DNA of 64,000 nucleotides from an uncultured Bacteroidales bacterium (GTDB lineage Bacteria; Bacteroidota; Bacteroidia; Bacteroidales; P3). Where the stretch lies: the NCBI GenBank assembly GCA_900319865.1, contig ONQD01000008.1, positions 1 through 64,000 of the forward strand, written 5' to 3'. The translations under genes and the position numbers were made by a program. How positions within the stretch are numbered: position 1 is the stretch's first letter; each line of letters begins with the position of its first letter. Of this stretch, positions 28,577-36,295 are shown piece by piece. Below the pieces are notes generated by a model that saw nothing but the letters and a program-made list of their open reading frames with translations, was not told the DNA's origin and ran no database searches.

Positions 28577-28597
28577 AGCAAACACCCATAGATACAC

Positions 28598-28630
28598 AAA
28601 AGAGGATGTCCAACCGGGCATCCTCTTTTT
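28598..28630 (+). terminator. Terminator after PLP enzyme
   Basis: GAGGATG (28602-28608) and CATCCTC (28619-28625) flanked by A and T runs. Confidence 0.85.
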
Positions 28631-29102
28631 ATTTTGTCGGCAAACAAAACTTATTCAGAATACAATACCCAAACCGCTCGATGAAAAATCAATCCCATAC
28701 ACATCATCCTGCAAATGTTGGTTTCAAGTATATGATTTCAAACAACAAACCATAAACAGATACATAATACACACCCATCTCCGCCCCAACACAAACAACT
28801 AAACAAATAACCATTTCAGCCGTAAACCCTTTCCAAACTATAACCGCCAACGTCTCACTTCCGTTTCCCCTTAACCTTTAATCAACTCGCTCGCAACTTA
28901 ATATCAACCCCTGCGGTGAAGAAAAGCTTATGAGGGGGTGACTAAAAGCTTAACAGTTAGCGAAGTTGGAACAAACTGGAATTGGAATCGGGGGGAAAGC
29001 GGTTTGATTTTCAGCCGTGATATGAGAAAGTATTTGTCGTAACCGATTACAACCTACGGAGTAACGACGATATAGATGGAAAAAACCTGTCTGGAAGAGG
29101 CG
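28627..29102. other. Intergenic region with dispersed repeat
   Basis: About 480 bases between two converging genes. I see no gene. It holds copy 2 of part I of the dispersed repeat at 28861-28970; the rest is AT-rich and featureless. Confidence 0.6.
28861..28970 (+). repeat. Dispersed intergenic repeat, part I, copy 2
   Basis: CCGTTTCCCCTTAACC at the left matches 18787; AAGCTTATGAGGG and GGTGACTAAAAGCTTAACAG, then TTAGCGAAGTTGGA, match 61135-61185 closely. No part II follows this copy. Confidence 0.65.
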
Positions 29103-29816
29103 TTATTTATCCTTTTTCAGCGGGTCAATCTTTGCGTAATAGCGGGCATCGAATATAATTGAAAAGATATATATCAACAACAACAAGACAATGGTGCCGG
29201 AAACAACGAAATCGAGCGTTGTGAATATGGAAGTATAGCCACAAAAGTGGACCTCACGAGAATAGGAAGCAAGACTGGGAAAACAGATGAGAAGCGTATT
29301 GACAATGATGAACAGCAGGCGGAATTCGGTGGGGCCCAATTTGGCATAAGTGAGGCGGAATTCGCCTCTGAGATGGGCGTTGATACTGACATTCACGGTC
29401 ATAAATAGGTAGAGGACGAAAACTATCAAAGTCAAATCGAGATGCACAAATGGCGAGAGGCCGGCCCCGATAAACATGAATCCTTCATTGATACAGTCAA
29501 TAGTATGGTCGAGATAATAGCCGTATATGGGACGCTGGCAGTTGCGGACCCGGGCCAAGGTGCCGTCAAGCGAATCGCCATACCAATTGACCACCAGTCC
29601 AAACGAGCTTAACCACAGCCAATTGATGCTATAGTTGGTGAGATAGAAGCCAAGGCCTACAAGAAAAGCGCCAATCACCCCGATGCAGGTGAGGAAATCG
29701 GAAGTAACCCACTTGGGTTGTCTTTGGGCCAACCATACCAATGCCTTTTTCTCTATACCGTTTATAAAAGAAGTTTGAATTCTATTTGCTTGTTTTACAT
29801 CAGATGTATCAGTCAT
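29103..29816 (-). CDS. CDP-alcohol phosphatidyltransferase family protein
   Basis: A 237-residue membrane enzyme with about six hydrophobic segments. The family signature DG(x)2AR(x)8G(x)3D(x)3D is seen in full: DGTLARVRNCQRPIYGYYLD followed by HTID. Such enzymes move a phosphatidyl or related group from CDP-diacylglycerol or CDP-alcohol to an alcohol at the inner membrane. The length and single-domain form do not match PgsA or PssA strictly, so the product lipid is unknown. It converges with the PLP enzyme gene and stands alone. Confidence 0.85.
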   Translation of the reverse strand: MTDTSDVKQANRIQTSFINGIEKKALVWLAQRQPKWVTSDFLTCIGVIGAFLVGLGFYLTNYSINWLWLSSFGLVVNWYGDSLDGTLARVRNCQRPIYGYYLDHTIDCINEGFMFIGAGLSPFVHLDLTLIVFVLYLFMTVNVSINAHLRGEFRLTYAKLGPTEFRLLFIIVNTLLICFPSLASYSREVHFCGYTSIFTTLDFVVSGTIVLLLLIYIFSIIFDARYYAKIDPLKKDK

Positions 29817-30276
29817 ATATTCTGTTTGACAATGTTACCACTTTCTTGCTCCACGAACCTCACACTGCGAAGGGAAATACCTCCCCGCGCTGGAAAAACG
29901 TTTCCGTGGGTTCGTAGTCTGTAACGATACAACAAGGCTTTTTATTGTATCATGTTAATAAATTTTTTCACGATAAGATAGTCACGGACAATGACGATAA
30001 AACTGTCGACAGACTTCGGCAAATGCCGAATGGCGGGAGATGAATGTAGGCCTGATTATGCAACATACATACAAACCGATGCGGAGAAAGAATTGAGATG
30101 CACCCATACAATAAGATGGCGGTATACAATTGAGAATGACCCATTTTATCGATTGGAAGTGCCGACCTGAGAAGCGGGTACAGACGTTGTGACAGAAATC
30201 TGGGGAATAAAAAAAAGTCCATATTGATTTTTTTTGTATCTTTGCAAATTAAAACAAAGAAAGCACTTTGACATAA
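29817..30276. other. Intergenic region upstream of rnpB
   Basis: About 460 bases. No convincing gene; short frames on both strands lack start signals and family features. The rnpB -7 box TATCTTTG lies at its right end (30237-30244). An imperfect palindromic stretch near 29875-29925 (GGGAAATACC, GGTTCGTAG) is the only other structure seen. Confidence 0.5.
30237..30244 (+). promoter_or_regulatory. -7 box of the rnpB promoter
   Basis: TATCTTTG, the exact Bacteroidota -7 consensus, about 33 bases before the P1 helix of RNase P RNA. A well-spaced TTG is not evident. Confidence 0.65.
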
Positions 30277-30662
30277 TAGCGGCAACCAACTCTATCGCCG
30301 GCAGCAGTCTACGGGCCGCTGCGGGAGGAAAGTCCGGGCAACACGAGTCACCATACTTCCTAACGGGAAGGGGGCTGGGAGGAAAGAGCCCAGTTCACAG
30401 CAAGTGCCACAGAAAGATAAACCGCCACTCGAAGAGAGTTGGTAAGGGTGCAAGCGCGAGGTAAGAGCTCACGACGGAAGGCAGCGATACCGTCCGATGG
30501 CAAACCTTATGGGTTGAAAAACCAAATATACCGACTGTTAAGGGCCGACTCGCCCATTGTCGGGGGGTAGGTTGATTGAGACCGTCGGCGACGACGGTTC
30601 TAGATTGATGATAGAGGCTGCCCAACAGGCAGAACAGAACCCGGCTTATGAAGTTGCCGCTT
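30277..30662 (+). ncRNA. rnpB: RNase P RNA, bacterial class A type
   Basis: The conserved core is readable: GGAGGAAAGTCCGGGCAACA near the 5' side, CCACAGAAAGATAAACCGCC, GGTAAGGGTGCAAGCGCGAG with AAGAGCTCAC, and ACAGAACCCGGCTTATG at the 3' side. The ends are set by helix P1: AGCGGCAAC at 278-286 (window 30278) pairs with GTTGCCGCT at 30653-30661. It is the catalytic RNA that trims tRNA 5' ends. The next coding start is only about 15 bases after P1, so the downstream lipoprotein gene probably shares the transcript and is freed by processing. Confidence 0.95.
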
Positions 30663-30676
30663 TATTTATGAGGACT

Positions 30677-31231
30677 ATGATGAAAAGAAAAAAAACATAT
30701 CTGATTCACATTGTTTTGGCAACCCTTTTGCTGAGCGGTTGCATTCATGAAGGTATCCTTATTGAGACACCTTCTGCCTTGATGCTGTATGAAAGCAAGC
30801 CCACCGAGGCCCGTCTGCTCGCCTTGGCCAAAGCGTATGCCACCACCATCAACCAAAACCTGGAGAAACAGACACCACGTCCGGGACAGTATGCCGACTA
30901 TGGTGTGGCATTGGCAAAACTGGGATGCCCGAAACAGGCCAACATTATGTTCAACAATGAGATGATGCTATTCCCCAACAGCTCTCTCTATGTGGATTTC
31001 CTGAAACAGACATTGGCTCCGAACTATATGTCGGACCGCACTGTCGACACCTCCAAGATAGACCTACTATTGCTTGACACCATCCACGTTACCCTGACTC
31101 CCGAAGAGGCTGCCCTGAAACAGGAAATGGAAAACGACCCGGAGTATAAACGGATGATGAAGCAGAAGGAACAAGAAATGCGCAAACGCGAAGCCGCCAC
31201 CAAGCGTGAAGCCAAGCGTAAGAAAAACTAA
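30677..31231 (+). CDS. DUF4810-type lipoprotein
   Basis: A ~184-residue lipoprotein (MMKRKKTYL..LLLSGC). Pattern of the DUF4810 family: YESKPTEARLLALAKAY, PGQYADYGVALAKLG, NIMFNNEMMLFPNSSLYVDFL. Near the C terminus it turns into a charged helical tail (PEYKRMMKQKEQEMRKRE). In other bacteria it is found between CsgG-like and GNA1162-like lipoproteins. Here GNA1162 follows at 26 bases but no CsgG-like gene precedes; rnpB takes that position. Starts at 30668, 30677 and 30680 are all in frame; I prefer 30677. Confidence 0.75.
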   Translation: MMKRKKTYLIHIVLATLLLSGCIHEGILIETPSALMLYESKPTEARLLALAKAYATTINQNLEKQTPRPGQYADYGVALAKLGCPKQANIMFNNEMMLFPNSSLYVDFLKQTLAPNYMSDRTVDTSKIDLLLLDTIHVTLTPEEAALKQEMENDPEYKRMMKQKEQEMRKREAATKREAKRKKN

Positions 31232-31257
31232 CACAAACTTGAAGCCGAACGCCCATT

Positions 31258-32046
31258 ATGAAACAATACAGAATAATAATCCCAATACTGATTATCTTGG
31301 CATTTGTGTCGTGCAAAAGCCCTAAGAAGATAGCGACATACGAGGACCTGTACAAAGAGAGGCCCATCACCATTTTGGTGGCGCCTGTGCAGGATAACGC
31401 CAAGAGACTGGTGGGGAAAACCAAACAAGATGAGGTGCTGAACGACGAACTGGTTCAAGCAGCGCACTTTATGCGCCAAAGCACCACAGAGCCGCTGGTC
31501 AACATGGGTTACTATCCGCTTGCCCCTTTGGCATCGGACGTGATATTGGAGAAATACGGAAAGAACTACCGCCAGCTTTCGCTGGATGGATTGACTGAAC
31601 TGCACACTAAATACGGCATTGATGCAGTGTTGCTGGTAGCCATACACAAATGGGAGGAGCCGGAGGTGAACGAGGTGGTGGTTTATGCAGAATATACTTT
31701 GCGCTCCACCCGCACCGGACTGGAACTGATGCACACATGGGTGCGCGGCAGCAAGATGCAGCCCGTCGACGTGAAGGGTGACCCCATAGAGCTGACCACC
31801 GACAATGAATTCATCAACAAAAATGGTGTAAACAACCGTTTGGCTCACCGGCTGCTTCTGCTTCAAGGGATGAGCGACTTCGTGCTGCGGGGGCTGCCCA
31901 CAAGTTCCAGCAGGTGGATGTTTGAACACGACCGCAATATGCCGGCCAACCCAACATACTACAACTACGTAATTATGCCCGACGGGAGCATTGAAAGGAA
32001 CAACTATTCGGAGGACGCATTTGGAAATGAGTGTTTCACGGATTGA
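31258..32046 (+). CDS. GNA1162 (DUF799) family lipoprotein
   Basis: A 262-residue lipoprotein (MKQYRIIIPILIILAFVSC). It shows the GNA1162 pattern: RPITILVAPVQDNAKR, TEPLVNMGYYPLAPLAS, and GIDAVLLVAIHKWEEPEVNEVVVYAEYTLR, where the neisserial protein has a TolB-like fold. The family is thought to work with CsgG and DUF4810 lipoproteins at the outer membrane, possibly in an export or surface complex. It follows the DUF4810 gene and overlaps the ComB-type gene by 20 bases. Confidence 0.8.
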   Translation: MKQYRIIIPILIILAFVSCKSPKKIATYEDLYKERPITILVAPVQDNAKRLVGKTKQDEVLNDELVQAAHFMRQSTTEPLVNMGYYPLAPLASDVILEKYGKNYRQLSLDGLTELHTKYGIDAVLLVAIHKWEEPEVNEVVVYAEYTLRSTRTGLELMHTWVRGSKMQPVDVKGDPIELTTDNEFINKNGVNNRLAHRLLLLQGMSDFVLRGLPTSSSRWMFEHDRNMPANPTYYNYVIMPDGSIERNNYSEDAFGNECFTD

Positions 32047-32749
32047 ACTGTCGCTGTCGCCAGCTCTGTATGAATGGCGTACCATCAAGAGCCACCACAC
32101 CACGGTGGCGGTAGATGTGCTGCGTGCCACAACGGCCATCTGTGCCGCTTTCCAGTCAGGAGTGAAAGAGGTGGTGCCACTGGACTCTCTGGAGCCCCTT
32201 TCCGAATTCCACAAGAATGGGTATCTGAGGGCTGCCGAACGCGGAGGCCGCAAGATAGGGGAAGCAGAATGTGGCAATTCCCCCACCGAATATCTGACAA
32301 TGGATTTGAGAGGTCAGCGCATAGCCTATAGCACCACCAACGGTACCATTTCGATATTGCATGGCGGCGATGCCGACCGGACTCTTGTTGGCTGTTTTGC
32401 CAACATTGACCGTTTGACCGAAGAGCTGACCGACCATCCGCAGGACCTTGTGATATTATGCAGCGGATGGGTGAACGATGTGAGTATGGAGGACACCCTT
32501 TTTGCCGGTGCTCTGTGCGACAGACTGATAGCATCGGGCAAATACGAATCCACACACGATGCCGTACACATGGCCATAGAGATGTGGCACAGCTGCAAAA
32601 ACAATCCTTATGACTATTGTTTACAGCATGCAAGCCACGTTCAAAGGCTGAAAGGGTTCGGTGCGGACAGGGACATAGAGTTTTCGTTCCGCATGAACAC
32701 TTGCCCTGTACTACCCATATTGAACAATGGAGTCTTGACCTTATTATAG
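32027..32749 (+). CDS. 2-phosphosulfolactate phosphatase (ComB) family protein
   Basis: A 240-residue ComB-family protein. Signatures: TVAVDVLRATTAICAAF, GNSPTEYL, YSTTNGTISIL and ILCSGWVNDVSMEDTLFAGAL. ComB removes phosphate from 2-phosphosulfolactate, in archaea on the way to coenzyme M and in some bacteria towards sulfolactate. The reaction is known for the family; that this organism makes sulfolactate is not shown, and no other pathway gene is nearby. The ATG at 32027 is used because the family begins close to VSRIELSLSP; it overlaps the GNA1162 stop. Confidence 0.85.
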   Translation: MSVSRIELSLSPALYEWRTIKSHHTTVAVDVLRATTAICAAFQSGVKEVVPLDSLEPLSEFHKNGYLRAAERGGRKIGEAECGNSPTEYLTMDLRGQRIAYSTTNGTISILHGGDADRTLVGCFANIDRLTEELTDHPQDLVILCSGWVNDVSMEDTLFAGALCDRLIASGKYESTHDAVHMAIEMWHSCKNNPYDYCLQHASHVQRLKGFGADRDIEFSFRMNTCPVLPILNNGVLTLL

Positions 32750-32851
32750 TAGACACAATGGAATTAATACAGAATAAAACAATATGCGATACTGGAAGAG
32801 ATATGTGACAGACCGATATCACATATAGATTATGATTATCCCAAGGACACT

Positions 32852-33499
32852 ATGAAACAGATTATCTTTTTATTAATACTAATACCCTTGATGCTGAGAG
32901 GCCAGAGCGACTCGCTGAAGTGCGGATATGACCATAGTTTCGGGTGGGGCCAAACCATCGCCCCTGCGGCATTGGTTGCCACCGGAAGCATTATCACCGC
33001 CTCGCCATGGCTACACACCCAGCTGGACAAAAGCATACACGATTGGAGCCAACGCGACAACCATCCCCGGTTCGAGGCCGAGAATGTGATACAATATACC
33101 CCCATAGCCTCAATTCTCATTTTGAAAGCCTGCGGGGTTAAGAGCAAACATGGCTGGCGCGATTTGGTAAACTTAGGTGTGGGTTCCGGCCTTTTATCAT
33201 TTGCCATAAGCCATGGGATGAAATACGCCACAAGGGTTGAACGTCCGTACGAAGGAGTTTTCAACAGTTTTCCGTCAGGGCATACCACCACTGCCTTTAT
33301 GGGGGCAGAAATGCTGCGACGGGAATATGGGGAGGAATATCCCGGCATAGCCATTGCCGGATACACGGTTGCCACTGGTGTAGGCCTCCTGCGCATTTAC
33401 AACAACCGTCACTGGGCCAGCGACGTTTTGGCCGGGGCAGGCATAGGAATACTGAGTGCCAGCATTATGTATTGGCTTGCACCCTACTTAAGATTCTAA
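32852..33499 (+). CDS. PAP2-family phosphatase
   Basis: A 215-residue PAP2-type protein with a signal-like N terminus (MKQIIFLLILIPLMLRGQS). KYATRVERPYEG is motif 1, NSFPSGHTTTAF motif 2, and RIYNNRHWASDVLAGAG motif 3, where Arg, His and Asp are kept although the usual Ser before Arg is replaced. It resembles the shorter periplasmic-facing lipid phosphatases. It lies 102 bases after the ComB-type gene and 13 before the TrmO gene. It is a different subtype from the PAP2 at the left of the window. Confidence 0.85.
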   Translation: MKQIIFLLILIPLMLRGQSDSLKCGYDHSFGWGQTIAPAALVATGSIITASPWLHTQLDKSIHDWSQRDNHPRFEAENVIQYTPIASILILKACGVKSKHGWRDLVNLGVGSGLLSFAISHGMKYATRVERPYEGVFNSFPSGHTTTAFMGAEMLRREYGEEYPGIAIAGYTVATGVGLLRIYNNRHWASDVLAGAGIGILSASIMYWLAPYLRF

Positions 33500-33512
33500 C
33501 CCGAATAGTCTA

Positions 33513-34178
33513 TTGAAAGTCATCGCACATATAGAGACCTGCTTTACCTCCAAATTCGGCATTCCCCGACAGGCGGGGTTGGCCAATACGCCGGGACGCA
33601 TCATCTTTGAACCAGAATACCGTGTGGCCGAAGCCGTGAGAGGGCTCGAAGGGTTCGACTATATTTGGCTGATATGGAACATGGACAAAGCGGTTCGCGA
33701 CACATGGTCGCCTACAGTCCGCCCCCCACGTTTGGGTGGGAACCGCCGCATCGGGGTCTTTGCCACCCGCAGTCCGTTCCGCCCCAACGCCATTGGGCTA
33801 TCGTCTGTGCAACTCATAGGCATTGAACATACTCAAGAGTATGGCACAGTGCTTCATGTGCGCGGTGCCGACCTAATGGATGGGACACCTATCTACGACA
33901 TCAAACCGTATCTTCCATATACCGACTCACACCCCAATGCCCGCAGTGGCTTTGCCCCATCGGCTGCAGAGCAACTGCTGGAGGTAGATTGCAGCCCAAT
34001 GCTCTTAAACAAAATCCCTGCCGACATGCAGCAGGGATTAATTGATATTCTTTCGCACGACCCACGACCACAATACCAGCAGGACAGCCAACGGATATAC
34101 GGATTGGACTATGGCAAACACGAAGTTCACTTCCGCGTGGACGAGTCCAGGGTCATCGTAATAGACATCACGGATTGA
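33513..34178 (+). CDS. trmO: TrmO-like tRNA (t6A37) methyltransferase
   Basis: A 221-residue protein of the TsaA/YaeB family. FTSKFGIPRQAGL, FDYIWLIWNMD, RPPRLGGNRRIGVFATRSPF, RPNAIGLSSV and DGTPIYDIKPYLPYTD are all family signatures. TrmO uses SAM to methylate N6 of threonylcarbamoyladenosine at position 37 of some tRNAs. The first usable start is a TTG at 33513, 13 bases after the PAP2 stop, since the family begins near VIAHIET; no ATG is available. The 3' end overlaps the converging aldo/keto reductase gene by 11 bases. Confidence 0.85.
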   Translation: MKVIAHIETCFTSKFGIPRQAGLANTPGRIIFEPEYRVAEAVRGLEGFDYIWLIWNMDKAVRDTWSPTVRPPRLGGNRRIGVFATRSPFRPNAIGLSSVQLIGIEHTQEYGTVLHVRGADLMDGTPIYDIKPYLPYTDSHPNARSGFAPSAAEQLLEVDCSPMLLNKIPADMQQGLIDILSHDPRPQYQQDSQRIYGLDYGKHEVHFRVDESRVIVIDITD

Positions 34179-35199
34179 GCTCTTGTTTGCGAGCCCAATG
34201 CTCTCTGAAATCCTTCAAGTTACGTTTCAATAGATTCGGTATATCGAGATGATAGGGGCATCTTTCACGGCACAAACCGCACTCTACACAGTTCTCCACC
34301 TGATTCATCTTCTCTTTAAACTCGTCAGTAAGATACACACTATACGGGGCACGGCGCAAGAACAGATACATGCGGTTGCAACTTTCTATCTCAATGCCCA
34401 CAGTGCAAGGCTGGCAATAGCCACAGCCGCGACAGAAATCGCCTGAAAGCTGTTCGCGGTCCCGTTGTATACGTTCCCTCATCTCATCTGTCAACACCGG
34501 AGGATTGTCTTGAAATGAGATGAACTCGTCCAGCTCGCTCTCACGCTGTATGCCCCAAATAGGTTCCACATTGGGGAATTGCGCCAAATAGGCATAGGCA
34601 GTGGCAGCATGGTTGATAAGTCCGCCTGCCAGTCCTTTCATGGCGATAAATCCCATATTATGTTCCCGGCACATACGCTCCAGCTCCAACTCATCGTCGT
34701 TGGCAAGATAGGAGAACGGAAACTGCAATGTTTCATACATTCCGCTCTCAACGGCCTGTCTCGCCACAGCCTGACGGTGATTTGTGATACCGATGTGGAG
34801 TACTTTCCCTTGCTTTTGAGCCTCGAGCATAGCCTCATATAGTCCTGTTCCGTCTCCTGGGAGCGGACAGAATGAGGGGTTATGGAATTGATATAAATCA
34901 ATATGGTCGGTACGCAGTTCACGCAGGCTGGTTTCAAGCTGACTCCAAAAGTCCTCCACTTTGGTGGCTCCAGTCTTAGTACTGATAATAACCTTGTCGC
35001 GGCGGTCAGCAAAAGCCGCACCCAGTTTCAACTCACTGTCGGTATAGAAACGGGCAGTATCGAAATAATACATACCATGGTCCAGGGCTTTATGGAGCAA
35101 ATGGACCGTTTCGCTTAAGCTGATGCGCTGTATGGGCAGTGCCCCGAAACCATTTTTAGGAACCACAAGCCCTGTTTTTCCAAGTGTTACTGTCTGCAT
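34168..35199 (-). CDS. Aldo/keto reductase with C-terminal 4Fe-4S ferredoxin domain
   Basis: A 343-residue enzyme. The AKR barrel shows YYFDTARFYTDSE (Asp and Tyr), VIISTKTG (Lys) and IDLYQFHNP (His), the catalytic tetrad. The C terminus adds cysteine clusters: FCRGCGYCQPCTVGIEI and NCVECGLCRERCPYHLDIP, able to hold iron-sulfur centres. This fusion is common in anaerobes and links AKR chemistry to ferredoxin-type electron transfer; substrate unknown. It stands alone on the minus strand. Confidence 0.9.
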   Translation of the reverse strand: MQTVTLGKTGLVVPKNGFGALPIQRISLSETVHLLHKALDHGMYYFDTARFYTDSELKLGAAFADRRDKVIISTKTGATKVEDFWSQLETSLRELRTDHIDLYQFHNPSFCPLPGDGTGLYEAMLEAQKQGKVLHIGITNHRQAVARQAVESGMYETLQFPFSYLANDDELELERMCREHNMGFIAMKGLAGGLINHAATAYAYLAQFPNVEPIWGIQRESELDEFISFQDNPPVLTDEMRERIQRDREQLSGDFCRGCGYCQPCTVGIEIESCNRMYLFLRRAPYSVYLTDEFKEKMNQVENCVECGLCRERCPYHLDIPNLLKRNLKDFREHWARKQELNP

Positions 35200-35253
35200 A
35201 GTTTTATTGTAAAATAGTTATACTATGATTATTTACGTATTGTTGTTGCATTA

Positions 35254-35472
35254 TTATAGATTGCTCTCATATTTATCGAAAGAAGGGAACTCCTTCGTGT
35301 TGCCATAGAGTTTTTTATAAAGATATCGGGCCGACACGGCACACGGTCTCCCCTGCGATAGCGTCACAACCTTGTCGTTGCGGAGAGCTTTTTCTTTTAA
35401 CATACACCATTCTGCCCGAGCCAAACCATAGTCAACATGTGTACGTATCTGTGTTATCTCATCTTCTGACAT
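35254..35472 (-). CDS. Small partner protein of the zeta-like kinase
   Basis: A 72-residue protein (MSEDEITQIRTHVDYGLARA..) overlapping the end of the zeta-like gene by 14 bases, so translationally coupled. It is mostly helical at the N terminus, with a KVVTLSQGRPCAVSARYLYKK segment. I do not recognise the family. By position and size it may be the antitoxin or a regulator of the kinase, which is inference. Confidence 0.6.
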   Translation of the reverse strand: MSEDEITQIRTHVDYGLARAEWCMLKEKALRNDKVVTLSQGRPCAVSARYLYKKLYGNTKEFPSFDKYESNL

Positions 35473-36040
35473 AGTCTAATATTTTATCATATATTACCTG
35501 ATTGTGTATCTTCTCCCTCACATGGCTTCCGCCTTCCGCAACAATAGTGCGGTGGATAGAAGAGTTGTCATATATTATCCAGAAATCCATGCAGGGAAGG
35601 TACAGTCTAAACAAATTACGCAATCCAGAGTCGTAGCGACGATATATTACTTCGCGGGGAATATTATGCCCACCTTCTGCCACCCTCATTGCCACGCGCA
35701 TCTCAGCCATCTCGGCCGATTCTATCCAGAAGAAGAGCATTCCCACGGTGTATCCTTTTTCTTGAGCCTGTCGCACCAACGAAACGTACGAACGGGTGGA
35801 AAGCGTAGTCTCTATCACAAAGCTCTCACCCGCCGCCAGCAACTCGTCGATGCGGTGCACCATCAGCTTTCCAGCTTGAATAGATACCCGTTCCGGATTG
35901 AAAGGCGATAGCCCTCGGGCTATCTCATCCGCATTGACAAACTCTTTACAATCCAACTGCTCAGGCAACAAAGCATACGCAGCAGTGGTTTTGCCAGCAC
36001 CATTGCAGCCCGCCAGGATATAAAGTCGTTTATCACTCAT
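35459..36040 (-). CDS. Zeta-toxin-like P-loop kinase
   Basis: A 193-residue kinase of the zeta toxin family. Walker A is ILAGCNGAGKTT (11-19 for the loop), NADEIARGLSPFNPE is the substrate-binding segment, ETTLSTRSYVSLVRQAQEKGY follows, and RVAEGGHNIPREVIYRR matches the family's arginine-rich region. Classic zeta toxins phosphorylate UDP-N-acetylglucosamine and block peptidoglycan synthesis; chromosomal relatives may have other substrates. The small downstream gene replaces the usual upstream epsilon antitoxin. There is no sign of damage. Confidence 0.8.
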   Translation of the reverse strand: MSDKRLYILAGCNGAGKTTAAYALLPEQLDCKEFVNADEIARGLSPFNPERVSIQAGKLMVHRIDELLAAGESFVIETTLSTRSYVSLVRQAQEKGYTVGMLFFWIESAEMAEMRVAMRVAEGGHNIPREVIYRRYDSGLRNLFRLYLPCMDFWIIYDNSSIHRTIVAEGGSHVREKIHNQVIYDKILDYVRR

Positions 36041-36205
36041 GACGATGGAATATCTCCTTTAAAAATGCAAAAATACGCTTTTTTTTTCATTCGGACAAGA
36101 AACGCTTGCAGTTTTAACAATCGGCCTTCCCCTCCCCTCCTGCAATATGCCGATAACAAACATCGTATATCCGCACCACAAATCACAAGCCCTCTCTCCA
36201 TCGGG

Positions 36206-36253
36206 AAGAAAAAAAAGAGAGATCGGACCCCCTTTTGGAAATCCGACCTCTCT
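36206..36253 (-). terminator. Terminator of the MFS gene
   Basis: Read on the minus strand, AGAGAGGTCGGA (36253-36242) pairs with TCCGATCTCTCT (36227-36216), then a T run (A run 36206-36215 on plus). Confidence 0.85.
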
Positions 36254-36295
36254 GAACCAACTAATATTGTTCAGCGTTCAAGAGTATGCCAAACA

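Noticed and set aside
29817..30276. Riboswitch or small RNA upstream of rnpB
   Set aside because: Some pairing near 29875-29925 but no match to a known leader pattern.
34168..34178. Frameshift at the TrmO/AKR junction
   Set aside because: Both genes are full length; the 11-base overlap is simply convergent stops.
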